The notes beneath the pieces are model-generated. The model saw only the letters and a list, made by a program, of their open reading frames with translations. It was not told where the DNA came from and did no database searches. 64,000 bases of DNA from Streptococcus halotolerans (GTDB taxonomy: Bacteria > Bacillota > Bacilli > Lactobacillales > Streptococcaceae). The translations under genes and the position numbers were made by a program. The stretch lies in NCBI RefSeq assembly GCF_001598035.1, contig NZ_CP014835.1, forward strand, positions 1,334,501-1,398,500, written 5' to 3'. Below, piece after piece: positions 38,149-49,352 of the stretch (positions within the stretch are counted from its first letter, which is position 1; each line of letters begins with the position of its first letter).

Positions 38149-39929
38149 AAATTTTCTCCTTCTATTTCTTTGTAAATAGGATGATCTTTTAAGGATAAGC
38201 GATTGTGATAAATGCCTTCTGTTTCAAAGACGGTGATTATATTTTGACCTTTTTTAATGAGAACACCTGGCAGATAAAGCGATAAGATTGGACCAACTTG
38301 CCAAAATCTTCCTAAATGATAACCGTTAATAAAGACGACACCCTTACCAAATAACGACATGTCAATATAAGTATCTTTAGGATTTTGACAATTAAATTCA
38401 AATTCATAGAAGCTCGGTAAACCTTCTTGCCATTTTCCATCATAGGAGATCTTTTCAATGTTATCCAGAGGTAATGGGTACTGCTCCCACCCTCCTACAA
38501 AGTGTAAATCTGCCATCAGACCACGGCCAAGCCCTTTACTTTGTGTTGAAGCTTCTAACTTATGCCCGTAAGTCACACGCCCCATATTTTCTACTAAAAT
38601 ATCAAGCTGACTGTCATCTGCTTGTTGTTCTATCATGATGTCAGCTCCAATTTCGTCTTGATATTGGGTCGCCACTTTCTGATCACCTAAAAAAACTTGG
38701 ATTCGATCTCTGGCATCGATAACACGAAGCCTTTCCTCTTCATGATCACGAGGTAAACGCGTTCGATAAAAAATATATCCTGTTGCTTGACCTAAGGCTT
38801 CCATGTTTTGAGGATAGAAACTGTCTCTCGAGCTCGATAAATGGGCTAAAGTATCCTTCAGCGTCACCTTTCGTTTCAAAGGAATATCAGCTAGTGCCAT
38901 GCTTTCTTTCACTAAAGGCTCTTTATAATCTAAGTCAGGATAAACAGCTTTCAGCCGCTTTTGAAGCGCATAAAACTTAGGACTAGGATTACCAGCTTCG
39001 TCTAAGATAGCGTCATAATCGTAAGACGTTACTTGAGGTAAGTCTCTATCTCGTCGCGCGGATGCACCATTCATAAACCCAAAGTTCGTCCCGCCATGGA
39101 ACATATAGAGGTTAATACTTCCCTCTTCCAGTACCTCCATCACCGAATCCGCCAATTCTTCTGGATCACGCCGTATGATTGGCTCATTCCAACGGTTGAA
39201 CCAACCATCCCAAAATTCCATACTCATTAACGGCCATTTTTTACCGTGTTCTTGGAAAAACAAACGCATACGAGCAAAGTTAAGCTTTGCTTTTGACCCA
39301 AAATTTCCAGTGACAAGAACATCATCATCAATCAAGCTACCAGCTCTCATCGTCGCTTGCCAGGCTCCATCAGATGTAAAGAATGGAGCTGATAAACCAT
39401 TCTCCTCCATTAGCTTCTTTAAAGCTCGAAGATAGGCCTTATTTTCCCCATAAGAGCCATACTCATTTTCAACTTGAAACATCAGGATATTGCCCCCTTG
39501 ATCAAGTTGATGCTTTGCCAACTTCGGTAACACCACTTTATAGTAGCTTTCAACATAAGCTAAAAATTCAGGGTCGTCTGAGCGCACTTTTACTTGTTTT
39601 TCAAGCAACCAAGCAGGCAGCCCTCCAAATTCCCATTCGGCGCAAATATAGGGACTTGGTCGGACGATAGCATACAATCCCAGGTCTTGAGCCATGGTTA
39701 AAAAACCTTCTAGATCGAGGTGGTCTGAAAAATCATAATCACCTTCTTTGGATTCATGCCTATTCCAAGGAACGTAGGTTTCAACAGTGTTAAATCCTAG
39801 AGCTTTCAGATTATATAACGAATGATACCAATCGGCTTTAGGAATTCTAAAATAGTGGATAGCTCCAGATAATATCTTAAAAGGACGACCATCTAAATAA
39901 AAATCTTCACCAATCGTAAACTTGCTCAC
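38145..39929 (-). CDS. bgaC: Glycoside hydrolase family 35 beta-galactosidase
   Basis: 594 residues starting at GTG 39929, chosen because AGGAGG is 6 nt upstream; the GTG two codons earlier overlaps that site. The GH35 acid/base glutamate lies in QVENEYGSYG (about Glu156), the nucleophile in SMEFWDGWF (about Glu238), and C-terminal jelly-roll domains carry FINGYHLGRFW. No signal peptide or anchor is visible. It probably cleaves terminal beta-1,3-galactose from imported or surface glycans, feeding the adjacent PTS and tagatose route, as for pneumococcal BgaC. Confidence 0.93.
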   Translation of the reverse strand: MSKFTIGEDFYLDGRPFKILSGAIHYFRIPKADWYHSLYNLKALGFNTVETYVPWNRHESKEGDYDFSDHLDLEGFLTMAQDLGLYAIVRPSPYICAEWEFGGLPAWLLEKQVKVRSDDPEFLAYVESYYKVVLPKLAKHQLDQGGNILMFQVENEYGSYGENKAYLRALKKLMEENGLSAPFFTSDGAWQATMRAGSLIDDDVLVTGNFGSKAKLNFARMRLFFQEHGKKWPLMSMEFWDGWFNRWNEPIIRRDPEELADSVMEVLEEGSINLYMFHGGTNFGFMNGASARRDRDLPQVTSYDYDAILDEAGNPSPKFYALQKRLKAVYPDLDYKEPLVKESMALADIPLKRKVTLKDTLAHLSSSRDSFYPQNMEALGQATGYIFYRTRLPRDHEEERLRVIDARDRIQVFLGDQKVATQYQDEIGADIMIEQQADDSQLDILVENMGRVTYGHKLEASTQSKGLGRGLMADLHFVGGWEQYPLPLDNIEKISYDGKWQEGLPSFYEFEFNCQNPKDTYIDMSLFGKGVVFINGYHLGRFWQVGPILSLYLPGVLIKKGQNIITVFETEGIYHNRLSLKDHPIYKEIEGENL

Positions 39930-39945
39930 AAGCACCTCCTAACTC

Positions 39946-39960
39946 TTGTAATCGCTTTCT
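39946..39960 (-). promoter_or_regulatory. cre site upstream of bgaC
   Basis: Read on the plus strand, TTGTAATCGCTTTCT matches WTGNAANCGNWNNCW at every position. It lies between the bgaC promoter and start codon, a roadblock position for CcpA. Confidence 0.7.
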
Positions 39961-39986
39961 TTTTCGTTAACATAATAACATTTATA

Positions 39987-40002
39987 ACTTGTTATATCAA
40001 GT
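39987..40002. promoter_or_regulatory. GntR operator copy 1 (bgaC/gntR intergenic)
   Basis: Palindrome ACTTGTTATATCAAGT. A second near-identical palindrome lies at 43765-43780 before the other GntR gene. On the minus strand it overlaps the -35 (TTGATA) of a bgaC promoter with 17 bp to TATTAT. It is a likely binding site of one or both GntR-family regulators of this locus. Confidence 0.65.
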
Positions 40003-40028
40003 GTGTCGTACTATTTTTTAACATTTTT

Positions 40029-40037
40029 TGCTATAAT
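40029..40037 (+). promoter_or_regulatory. Extended -10 of the gntR gene next to bgaC
   Basis: TGC followed by TATAAT, about 37 bp upstream of the chosen ATG and 27 bp downstream of the operator palindrome. Confidence 0.6.
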
Positions 40038-40073
40038 TGAACAGATTATTTGAAAATACAGGATGAAAAGGAC

Positions 40074-40787
40074 ATGAAACTAAGCAGGGAACCTAAATAT
40101 CTACGCCTCAAAAAAACCTTACAAAGCCAAATCCTATCTGGAAACTTTCAAGAAGGTGATAAATTTCATACTGAATCTGAATTAGTCACCGCTTTCAATG
40201 TCAGCTCAATCACCGCTATCAGAGCCTTGAATGAACTGGAGAAAGAAGGTCTGGTCGAGCGTAAGCAAGGCGTAGGAACCTTTGTTTCACGATCTCGTTT
40301 AGAAACACTAGTCAAGTTTTCCGACATCGAGTTATTCCAGCCCTCACAAGACATGGTTACTGTTTTAAGTGTGACCAAAGGAAATCACCCAACGTATTTA
40401 AATCGTCTAGGACTCCATAAAACGGAACACTACTATCAAGTCATACGCTTACGAACTGCTCAAGAGAAGCCCTATATTTATCACCACACCTACTTACCTC
40501 ATGATTTTGTTAAAGATACTCATGCGGATAAGGAGCAGTTTAAATCGATCTACCAATTGTTCAAAAAAGATTTCAATATCCTCATGAGTGACGAAGCTTT
40601 CGAAGAAACGAACGAAATCTGTTTATCCTATCCAGAGACAGTAGCCAAACAATTAAAACTCAATAAGAATGAACCTGCTGTCTTACAAATTCGTACGACA
40701 CGTCAAAAGAAAACGAATCGTATCTTAGAATATGTTGAAACGTATAAACGTTGGGATTATTATAAATTCAAAATTTCCTCTCGCTAG
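40074..40787 (+). CDS. GntR/UTRA family regulator, divergent from bgaC
   Basis: 237 residues from the ATG at 40074; a TTG start 24 nt upstream is also open. The N-terminal winged helix of the GntR (HutC/UTRA) family shows PKYLRLKKTLQSQILSG, then NVSSITAIRALNELEKEGLV and KQGVGTFVS. The C-terminal UTRA effector domain has FETERTYM-like blocks (IYHHTYLPHDF). It probably represses the bgaC-PTS genes through the palindrome at 39987, responding to a sugar phosphate. It is a distant paralogue of the regulator at 43028. Confidence 0.88.
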   Translation: MKLSREPKYLRLKKTLQSQILSGNFQEGDKFHTESELVTAFNVSSITAIRALNELEKEGLVERKQGVGTFVSRSRLETLVKFSDIELFQPSQDMVTVLSVTKGNHPTYLNRLGLHKTEHYYQVIRLRTAQEKPYIYHHTYLPHDFVKDTHADKEQFKSIYQLFKKDFNILMSDEAFEETNEICLSYPETVAKQLKLNKNEPAVLQIRTTRQKKTNRILEYVETYKRWDYYKFKISSR

Positions 40788-40847
40788 CCTGGCTCATAAG
40801 ACGACCTGTCATATCGGCTGTTTGTGCCTTCGACTATCAGAGTAAAG

Positions 40848-41834
40848 CTATTTTACCTTGTCTTCCCAGCTTGTAGCGGTTTTTTGAAGTACTGCATTGA
40901 GGTCATTGATGTTCTTTAAGCCTTCTGTACGAAGCCATTCGCGAGCGGCATCTGGACCATCTGTGATATAAACCGGTACCGCACCTGCCCATGTGGCACG
41001 ACCACATAGCACACCGTTAAATTTAGCTCCTGATTCCGCTGCAAACTTGAGGGTTTCTTGAAAGAGTTTAGCTGATACACCTGCACTTAAATAGATATAT
41101 GGTAAATGGCTCGCCTCTTCTTGGTCACGGAAAGCTTGAGCCGCCTCCTCTTTAGTGTAAAGAACCTCTCCTTTAGCAAATCCTTCCACAAAATTCATAT
41201 TAACAGGCACTTCCACTTTCAACACATCTACGCCAAAGCGGTCTTCTGAAAAAACAGCCATCGCACCATTAACTTTATGAGGTTTGACTTGAGCAAACGC
41301 CATACTGCTATTATCAGAAATAGTCTCGTCATATGTTAAGATTTCAAGGTAGAAAGGAATATCTTCTGCTTGACACTCTGAACCAATACGTTCAATATAG
41401 GCTTTCTTCTGCTCATTAACAGCTTCGTCACCATCGACATCATAGTAAAGCAAAAACTTCACGGCGTCAGCGCCAGCTTCCTTGATGCGTTTGGCTGACC
41501 AGACATCAAGACAGTCTGGTAAACGACTAGTCGTTGTCGCATCGTAGCCTGTTTTTTCATAGGCAAGGAGTAAACCGGCCTCTTTATGACGGACTTTTGT
41601 CGCCGGAAGCCCGTATTCAGGATCAAGTAGGATGGAAGAAGCATATGGTGTCAATTCTTCTGAAACCAGACTTTTCAGTTCTTCTATTTGTTCAACCGTT
41701 GGCTCCTCGGCTTGATGTTTGGCCATCATGCGTTTTAAAGCACCACGTTGATCAAAAGCAAGGGCTGAGATGATGCCATGATCACTCAACTGCTTCATTG
41801 ATTGGTATTTCGTTTGCGTCAGCGATACAGTCAT
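40848..41834 (-). CDS. lacD: Tagatose 1,6-bisphosphate aldolase
   Basis: 328 residues, the LacD length. It splits tagatose 1,6-bisphosphate into DHAP and glyceraldehyde 3-phosphate. Typical stretches are [16 protein letters not shown] (about 21-36), [20 protein letters not shown] and the lysine-containing [11 protein letters not shown] (about 206). It is cotranscribed with agaS (8-nt gap), so the pair handles galactosamine- or galactose-derived tagatose phosphates. No tagatose-6-phosphate kinase (lacC) is in the window, so it must be encoded elsewhere or supplied by phosphofructokinase. Confidence 0.93.
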   Translation of the reverse strand: MTVSLTQTKYQSMKQLSDHGIISALAFDQRGALKRMMAKHQAEEPTVEQIEELKSLVSEELTPYASSILLDPEYGLPATKVRHKEAGLLLAYEKTGYDATTTSRLPDCLDVWSAKRIKEAGADAVKFLLYYDVDGDEAVNEQKKAYIERIGSECQAEDIPFYLEILTYDETISDNSSMAFAQVKPHKVNGAMAVFSEDRFGVDVLKVEVPVNMNFVEGFAKGEVLYTKEEAAQAFRDQEEASHLPYIYLSAGVSAKLFQETLKFAAESGAKFNGVLCGRATWAGAVPVYITDGPDAAREWLRTEGLKNINDLNAVLQKTATSWEDKVK

Positions 41835-41842
41835 AAGACCTC

Positions 41843-43018
41843 CTACTGTTTATAATCATGAATCGTCACACCCTTAACGACACGGTTAACTGTTCCTGTG
41901 GCAGACGGGGTATCAGGAAGATTGTTTACTTTAATCGACGATAACAAGGCAATCGTTTGAGCCACAACAATATATGGCAAGGCTAGATAAGCATCTGGCA
42001 ATAGCTCATGGACAGCAAATGTAAAAGCATCCCCTGAAAAGGCTGACCCATCTCCTTGGATAAGTGCCAAGGTCTTAGCGGCAATATGATCTTCATAGAC
42101 TTCTTCTAAAATATCCAAATCGTACTGCCGAACATAGGGATGATTATTAACAAATCCAATCACAATGGTCTTCTCATTAACAAAAGATTTAGGACCATGT
42201 CGGAAACCCATCGAAGAATCAAAAACGGTTACAATTTTCCCCGCTGTTAATTCTAGAAGCTTCAATTGTGCTTCCCTAGTTAGACCTGATAAGCTACCTG
42301 AACCGATATAAACAACGCGATTAAAGTCCACATCAACCAAGGCCTGTAATTCTGCCTCACGTTCAATAACCGTTTCGGCTAACTTGGCTGCTGTTTTAAC
42401 ATAGCCTTTTTTGACATCATCAGACAAAGACTGATCAAACACTAATAAAGCTGACAACATCATGCAAGAAAAACTTCCTGTCATAGCAAAACCAGCATCA
42501 TTGGAACGACTTGGTTGTAATAACAAGTAATGATTGTCCTGTTTTTTGGCTACTTTTGCTAGCTGGCCATCTTCAGCGCATGTAATGCTGAGATGGAAAA
42601 TATTATCAATGAATTGAGTGGCTAAATCTACCGCAGCCAAGCTTTCGGGACTATTACCACTTCGAGCAAAGGATACTAATAAAACGGTATCTTCAGGGTA
42701 AAAATAATAGTGCGGTGCCGCGACAATATCGGTCGTAGCAACACTTGAGAACAGAAAGTGTTCACGATCTCCCTTAGTTTGCAAGTAGCTAGCAATGCTA
42801 TTACCAACGTATTCCGATGTACCGGCTCCTGTGAAAATGACTTTTACTGGCTGGCCATTGCTTGCAGCTAGAACATCCTCCAAAAAGGTGTCAATGGCGT
42901 CTTTTTGTTGCTCATAATGTTCAAAAGCTTCTAGCCATAGTTCTGGCTGCTGCTTAATTTCACGTGTCGTGATAGCAGCACCTAATTTGTCTAATTCTTC
43001 TATAGATAATTGAAACAT
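41843..43018 (-). CDS. agaS: Tagatose-6-phosphate ketose/aldose isomerase (AgaS)
   Basis: 391 residues with two SIS domains. [15 protein letters not shown] (about 60-74) and [11 protein letters not shown] (about 115) mark the first, and [21 protein letters not shown] the second, followed by FRHGPKSF. AgaS deaminates galactosamine-6-phosphate to tagatose-6-phosphate. It sits between a GntR regulator and lacD in a three-gene operon, completing the path from amino sugar to triose phosphates. Confidence 0.92.
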   Translation of the reverse strand: MFQLSIEELDKLGAAITTREIKQQPELWLEAFEHYEQQKDAIDTFLEDVLAASNGQPVKVIFTGAGTSEYVGNSIASYLQTKGDREHFLFSSVATTDIVAAPHYYFYPEDTVLLVSFARSGNSPESLAAVDLATQFIDNIFHLSITCAEDGQLAKVAKKQDNHYLLLQPSRSNDAGFAMTGSFSCMMLSALLVFDQSLSDDVKKGYVKTAAKLAETVIEREAELQALVDVDFNRVVYIGSGSLSGLTREAQLKLLELTAGKIVTVFDSSMGFRHGPKSFVNEKTIVIGFVNNHPYVRQYDLDILEEVYEDHIAAKTLALIQGDGSAFSGDAFTFAVHELLPDAYLALPYIVVAQTIALLSSIKVNNLPDTPSATGTVNRVVKGVTIHDYKQ

Positions 43019-43027
43019 AAAATCCTC

Positions 43028-43747
43028 CTAAGATGGTTGATGAGTAATGTGATAACGAAATTGATCGGCACGTGCAGTACTTAAGGTAAACTCAATCAGC
43101 ATATTCTTATCATTGTAAGTTCGCCGTGCTATCTGCAAAACAGCTGAACCTTTTTTAATGTCTAACAGATCAGCCTCATAATCTAAGGCAATACTAGCTG
43201 AAAATTCCTCCTCAGCAACTCGAATCGTTTGATTAAAATCTTGTGCAAAAATATCATAAAGAGGTTTTCGGGGTAATTCTTCCTTAGACAAATCCTTAAA
43301 GAGTTCGGCAGGCATGTAAGTTCTTTCAAACATGAGAGGTAAGCCATCTGCCAACCTCAAACGTTCTAACTCAAACACCTCAGTGCCTAGTTCCATATTG
43401 AGATAGGTGGCTAGATAGGGGGTTACCTGCACTTTTTCAAAGGACAAAATTCTTGTTTCAGGTTTCTTCCCTAACTTTTTCATCTGTTCTGTAAAACTAT
43501 AAGCAGACGATAAGTCTGTCTTAACGTTCTCAATGCTAGAAACAAAAGTCCCCTTACCTTGCTTCTTATAGATAAACCCTCTCGCTTCCAGTTCCTTCAA
43601 CGCTTGACGAACCGTAATCCGGCTAACATCAAAGGTCTCACTAAGTTCACGCTCAGATGGTAGTTTATCATGTGGCGACATTGAATCTCTGATCGCTAAT
43701 TCAAGAGTATCTACCATTTTTAGATACAAAGGTTTATTAGTTGTCAT
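43028..43747 (-). CDS. GntR/UTRA family regulator of the agaS operon
   Basis: 239 residues from the ATG at 43747 (AGAGGA 8 nt upstream); two TTG codons precede it in frame. The winged helix shows ELSETFDVSRITVRQALKELEARGFI and KQGKGTFVS, and the UTRA domain has PLMFERTYMPAELF. First gene of gntR-agaS-lacD, with the operator palindrome between its promoter and start, so autorepression is likely. It resembles the YvoA/NagR and AgaR-like regulators responding to amino-sugar phosphates. Confidence 0.9.
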   Translation of the reverse strand: MTTNKPLYLKMVDTLELAIRDSMSPHDKLPSERELSETFDVSRITVRQALKELEARGFIYKKQGKGTFVSSIENVKTDLSSAYSFTEQMKKLGKKPETRILSFEKVQVTPYLATYLNMELGTEVFELERLRLADGLPLMFERTYMPAELFKDLSKEELPRKPLYDIFAQDFNQTIRVAEEEFSASIALDYEADLLDIKKGSAVLQIARRTYNDKNMLIEFTLSTARADQFRYHITHQPS

Positions 43748-43764
43748 CAACAATTTCCTCTCTA

Positions 43765-43813
43765 ACTTGTTATAACCAGTTTAAGTATATAATATATGTT
43801 AATGCCTTGTCAA
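43765..43813 (-). promoter_or_regulatory. agaS operon promoter and GntR operator copy 2
   Basis: On the minus strand TTGACA (43808-43813), 18 bp, TATACT (43784-43789), then the 16-bp palindrome ACTTGTTATAACCAGT (43765-43780, plus-strand reading) at the expected transcription start. This is a repressor-blocking position. Confidence 0.7.
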
Positions 43814-44012
43814 GCTTAAAAATGTCTTCATTAAATCTAGATTTGTGGATAAACTCTCCTTGCGAGCCTATCCAGTTCACCAATGACGAACGCAGATTGG
43901 TTAATATATTAACGAAGATAGAGTAGTATTCTACTTAGCATCAAGCCATGAACTTTTCAAGTCAAAGGCCGTCTATCATAGCGAAACATCACTGCCTGTA
44001 AGAGAGTTAATG

Positions 44013-44114
44013 ATACTCAATGACAATCAAAAGTAGACTAGGCGACGCTGATAGATAGGACTGACGCTCATCAGATCAAGTCAATAACATCTGTTTTGGA
44101 ATCTCGAAGAGTAT
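44013..44114. repeat. BOX-like intergenic repeat, copy 1
   Basis: 102 bp bounded by ATACTC ... GAGTAT. It starts ATACTCAATGACAATCAAA and ends ATCTCGAAGAGTAT, and contains AGGCGACGCTGA, a string of the pneumococcal boxA module. A second related element lies at 55350-55453. Apart from this and the purA terminator I see nothing in 43815-44299. Confidence 0.7.
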
Positions 44115-44167
44115 TAGTTTTTATCTACTAGTAGGAGGTGGCCAGGAACTCATTACTTTTGAACAGC

Positions 44168-44199
44168 AAAAAGAGGCTTGAAACACTAGTTTCAGCCTC
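44168..44199 (-). terminator. purA terminator
   Basis: On the minus strand GAGGCTGAAAC-4nt-GTTTCAAGCCTC (one bulge) is followed by TTTTTG. It lies about 100 bp past the purA stop. Confidence 0.85.
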
Positions 44200-44299
44200 T
44201 ACTATATCCTTATGTTTACCCCTAGAAACAACTATCTTTTAGGGAATTGATTATCATCATTTTACTATCTGCTAATAACCGTTAATCAGATTACGCCTT

Positions 44300-45682
<1,383 letters not shown>

Positions 45683-45691
45683 TTACACCCT

Positions 45692-45700
45692 ATTATAGCA
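45692..45700 (-). promoter_or_regulatory. purA promoter, extended -10
   Basis: On the minus strand TGC followed by TATAAT. It predicts a leader of about 90 nt containing GCAGG-7nt-CCTGC and a GGGC/GCCC hairpin near the start codon. No known riboswitch was recognised. Confidence 0.6.
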
Positions 45701-45859
45701 AAAACCGAAAACTTTTGCCATAAAACATTTAAAATCAAGTTTTTTCTACTACAGAACACATCATCTGCATTAAAAATAAAACAATTTCCGAATAATACTT
45801 GGCAGAAAACCTCTTTTAAGATAAAATGAGAAGAATACCTTTTAGAAAGAAACATAGAG

Positions 45860-46909
45860 ATGTCATTCCTCAAACGAAAAGGGGTTAGTCTATCCCCAAA
45901 AGCCTACCTGATAGATGCCCTTTCTGCCATGGCTCAAGGACTATTTGCTTCGCTGTTAGTTGGCACAATCCTCTCTACCCTCGGTCAGTTGACGGGCCTT
46001 TCCATACTTACTGATGTTGGCCATTTTGCTTCCAGCGTCAAAGGCCCTGCAATGGCCCTGGCAATAGGCTACGCTCTTCAAGCACCGCCCCTAGTGCTTT
46101 ATTCTCTACTTGCCGTTGGACAAGCTAGTGACCAATTAGGAGGTGCTGGCGGTCCCTTAGCCGTCTATCTGATTTCTCTTGTAGCTTGCGAAGCCGGTAA
46201 ACTAATCAGCAAAGAAACCAAACTCGACATTATTGTTACCCCTTTGGTGACGATTGTATCAGGTAGTTTTCTAGCTCTTTTGATGGCACCAAGCATCGGA
46301 AAACTTGCTATTTCTTTAGGAAGTCTCATCATGTGGGCAACCGATTTACAGCCCTTTATCATGGGAATGCTGGTCTCTATCATTGTTGGCATGGCTTTGA
46401 CACTTCCAATTAGCTCTGCCGCAATCTGTGCAGCACTTGGCCTCACAGGGTTAGCTGGTGGGGCTGCTTTGGCTGGCTGTTGTGCACAAATGGTCGGTTT
46501 TGCCATAATGTCTTTTAAAGCTAATGGTTTTGCAGGGTTAATTGCGCAAGGCTTAGGAACCTCAATGTTGCAAGTACCTAATATCCTTAAAAAACCTATC
46601 ATTTGGTTACCCACAATTGTAACCTCTGCCATCACAGGTCCCTTAGCAACCATATTTTTCAAGCTAGAAATGAATGGACCCGCTATCGCTTCTGGCATGG
46701 GAACAAGCGGACTGGTCGGTCAAATTGGCGTCTATACAGGCTGGTTATCAGATATAGCCACTGGACAAAAAGCGGCCATCACCAGTTTTGACTGGATTGG
46801 TTTAGGACTCATCTCTTTTGTTCTACCAGCGGTAATCACTTGGATAATTTCCACTCTCTGCCAAAAGGCAAAACTATATACTGACAAGGATTTAAATCTC
46901 AACTTATAA
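45860..46909 (+). CDS. PTS EIIC-type membrane protein, stand-alone
   Basis: 349 residues, highly hydrophobic (about 9-10 segments), of the PTS_EIIC_2 type annotated as PTS sugar transporter subunit IIC. Glycine-rich motifs GTILSTLGQLTG and LTGLAGGAALAGCCAQMVGF are typical. No EIIA or EIIB partner is encoded nearby, so it may not work as a sugar PTS; the family is largely uncharacterised. Monocistronic, with a good terminator after it. Confidence 0.8.
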   Translation: MSFLKRKGVSLSPKAYLIDALSAMAQGLFASLLVGTILSTLGQLTGLSILTDVGHFASSVKGPAMALAIGYALQAPPLVLYSLLAVGQASDQLGGAGGPLAVYLISLVACEAGKLISKETKLDIIVTPLVTIVSGSFLALLMAPSIGKLAISLGSLIMWATDLQPFIMGMLVSIIVGMALTLPISSAAICAALGLTGLAGGAALAGCCAQMVGFAIMSFKANGFAGLIAQGLGTSMLQVPNILKKPIIWLPTIVTSAITGPLATIFFKLEMNGPAIASGMGTSGLVGQIGVYTGWLSDIATGQKAAITSFDWIGLGLISFVLPAVITWIISTLCQKAKLYTDKDLNLNL

Positions 46910-46916
46910 CAGTCTC

Positions 46917-46963
46917 AGATTGAAGAAAACGTTCATTTCGAACAATTTTCTTCAATCTTTTTT
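46917..46963 (+). terminator. Terminator after the EIIC-type gene
   Basis: A 13-bp stem, AGATTGAAGAAAA with its exact complement at 46946-46958, runs into TTTTT. The remaining gap to 47168 shows no gene. Confidence 0.9.
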
Positions 46964-47168
46964 CTTTATGTTTAAAAACAATAAACCTCTTGGAAACACT
47001 CTCGTATCAACACTTTTAAGAGGGGCATTATTAAAGGTATAAAGGTCACCTCCTCGATAGTGTCATGTTCAAGAGGAGTTGTCTACTTTCTGGTCTGGGT
47101 TGATTTTTTACCTACCTCAGATTGACGAGTTTTCCTAGCCACTTATTTTTGAATTCATGGGTAAACAA

Positions 47169-47197
47169 TTGTTTTCAAATGGTCTTTAGAGTACAAT
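47169..47197 (+). promoter_or_regulatory. Promoter of the xpaC-telA operon
   Basis: TTGTTT, exactly 17 bp, TACAAT, about 40 bp upstream of the first gene. Confidence 0.6.
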
Positions 47198-47236
47198 ATT
47201 ATTACCTTCAAAAAATTAGAAAGTGATTGGTATGGC

Positions 47237-47968
47237 ATGGAATTCTTTCTCGTCCTTATCGTCTTCATTACCCTTTCTGGACTCCTCGGTACTTACTATG
47301 TAGCCAATCGTCCAACGGCTCTCCAAAGGCGAAATACAACCTTACGTTTGCAAGATTTAAAAGATACCATTCAGCAAGCTGATCGCCAAGTGAAACTTTT
47401 GGATAATTACTTAGCCGATCAAGACTACACACAGTATAGCATTGTTGCTCGCCAGTTATTACCCAAACTAGATCAAATCACAGCTGAATCGGAAGTTTTA
47501 AAAAATGACATGGACCTTAAAATCTATCGCCGCGTCACTAAAAAGGCCAATGATGTCAAGGCAGATGTTAATCTACAATTAGAACGCCTTCACATTGCTA
47601 CTGACTTAGAACCAGCTAGCGAAGAAGAAACAATGCTTCTAAAACGGGCGCCAGAACTAACCACCATCTACCATAACATCCAACGTGATCACCGTACAAT
47701 TATGGAAAAAATTAAGGAAGCTGATAATCAAGCTGAACTGACTGCCCTACACGAAAACAATATGCGACGTTTCGACGATATTCTGACGGGTTACTTAAAA
47801 ATCAAAGAGGCGCCTAAAAATTATTACAATGCACAAGAGCGGCTAGCTGAAGCCAAAGAGGCACTGCATCAGTTCGACTTAGAATTAGATGAAACCTTGC
47901 GCCAACTCAACGAATCTGGTCTCAAAGACTTTGACGTCAGTCTACGTATGATGCGCGACAAACTATAA
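47237..47968 (+). CDS. XpaC-like membrane-anchored protein, telA partner
   Basis: 243 residues. A single N-terminal membrane helix (FFLVLIVFITLSGLLGTYYVA) is followed by a long, mostly helical, charged cytoplasmic part rich in coiled-coil pattern. It belongs to the 5-bromo-4-chloroindolyl phosphate hydrolysis (XpaC) family, which is nearly always beside telA, as here (24-nt gap). The name reflects an old phenotype; the true function is probably an envelope-stress or toxic-anion role with TelA. ATG 47237 is used; an out-of-frame ATG lies 5 nt upstream. Confidence 0.8.
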   Translation: MEFFLVLIVFITLSGLLGTYYVANRPTALQRRNTTLRLQDLKDTIQQADRQVKLLDNYLADQDYTQYSIVARQLLPKLDQITAESEVLKNDMDLKIYRRVTKKANDVKADVNLQLERLHIATDLEPASEEETMLLKRAPELTTIYHNIQRDHRTIMEKIKEADNQAELTALHENNMRRFDDILTGYLKIKEAPKNYYNAQERLAEAKEALHQFDLELDETLRQLNESGLKDFDVSLRMMRDKL

Positions 47969-47992
47969 TAATAGAAAGAAAAGGAAATTGAC

Positions 47993-49267
47993 ATGGCTGA
48001 ATTTAATTTTGACATTGATAAAATTGCTAATAGTACTGTCGCTAAAACAGATAAGACCACCGAAATTATCGCTGCTGATTCAGAAACAAGCACAGGACAA
48101 ATAGCCTTCTTAGAGAAATTGACACCTGAGCAGCGATCGGCTATCCAAGCCAAAGCTCCTGCTCTTGTCGATGCTTTTATAGATGACCAAAATTACCTGC
48201 TAGACTTTGGTACTTCTGCTGTCGAAGAGGTCAACAAGACTGTTAATCACATCCTCTCTGAACAGAAAAAACTCGAAATTCCACAAGTAGATGATTTACT
48301 TGCTGCGACTAATCGTGAACTCAACGGCTTTATCGCTAAATACAAAGACGTCAAACCTGCTGAATTAGAGAAAAAGCCAAACTTTATCGAAAAGATTTTC
48401 AATAAAAGCAAATCCAGCTTACAGGAATTCTACTTCGACTCAAAAAATATTGAACAAAAAATGGATAGCATGGCTGCCACTGTCGTCAAGCAAGAAGAAA
48501 CCTTGGCGCGTAATATCGTGTCTGCTGAAATGCTAATTGAAGACAATACCGAATCGATCGAAAATTTAGTCGGTGTCATTGCCTTCTTAGAAGCTACTCA
48601 GAACGAGGGAGCCAAACGTGCTGCCAAACTACAAAAGCAAGTGGCTCTATTAGACAATGCTGATCCAGAATTCCATGCTAAGACAGAAGAATTGGCCCGC
48701 ATGACTGAAGTTATCAATACTTTAGAACAACAACACACTGAGTATATCAGCCGTCTCTACGTGGCTTGGACGACAACACCTCAGATGCGTAACCTGGTCA
48801 AAGTGTCATCAGACATGCGTCAAAAACTCGGCATGCTCCGGCGCAACACCATTCCAACCATGAAGCTCTCAATCGCCCAATTGGGGATGTTGCAACAATC
48901 CGTTAAATCCGGCGCAACTGCAGATGCCATTGTTAATGCTAATAATGCCGCTCTTGAAATGTTGGCACAAACCAGCAAAGAAGCCATCCCTGCCCTTGAA
49001 CGCTCCGCCCAAAGCCCAACCATGTCTATCGAATCAGTCACCGCATTAGCTGAAAGTCTAGTTGAACAAAATAATGGCATTATTGCTGCCATCGACAACG
49101 GTCGCAAGCAAAGGGCTCAACTCGAAACAGCTATCGTCAAATCAGCTGAAACGATCAATGATTCTGTCAAACTTCGCGACCAAAAGATTGTCCAAGCCCT
49201 CCTTAACGAAGGGAAAGAAGTGCAAAAAGACGTCGAAGCAGAAGAGATCACACCAGATAACCAGTAA
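47993..49267 (+). CDS. Toxic anion resistance protein TelA family
   Basis: 424 residues, almost entirely alpha-helical and acidic, without membrane helices. The TelA/KlaA family features are the ELEKKPNFIEKIFNKSKSS region (about 122-140) and TTPQMRNLVKVSSDMRQKLG (about 261-280). Members are linked to tellurite and to beta-lactam or nisin tolerance. The second gene of the xpaC-telA operon, preceded by AGAAAAGGAAATTGAC and followed by a terminator. Confidence 0.87.
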   Translation: MAEFNFDIDKIANSTVAKTDKTTEIIAADSETSTGQIAFLEKLTPEQRSAIQAKAPALVDAFIDDQNYLLDFGTSAVEEVNKTVNHILSEQKKLEIPQVDDLLAATNRELNGFIAKYKDVKPAELEKKPNFIEKIFNKSKSSLQEFYFDSKNIEQKMDSMAATVVKQEETLARNIVSAEMLIEDNTESIENLVGVIAFLEATQNEGAKRAAKLQKQVALLDNADPEFHAKTEELARMTEVINTLEQQHTEYISRLYVAWTTTPQMRNLVKVSSDMRQKLGMLRRNTIPTMKLSIAQLGMLQQSVKSGATADAIVNANNAALEMLAQTSKEAIPALERSAQSPTMSIESVTALAESLVEQNNGIIAAIDNGRKQRAQLETAIVKSAETINDSVKLRDQKIVQALLNEGKEVQKDVEAEEITPDNQ

Positions 49268-49288
49268 AAAGCGTTCATTTCAAGATTG

Positions 49289-49310
49289 AACTCCTCCATT
49301 GAGGAGTTTT
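49289..49310 (+). terminator. telA terminator
   Basis: AACTCCTC-CATT-GAGGAGTT with T-rich sequence after it. The hslO start is only 43 bp further on. Confidence 0.75.
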
Positions 49311-49352
49311 CTCTTACCCCAAACTGCTGGTAAATATGGTAAAATAGAGCTT

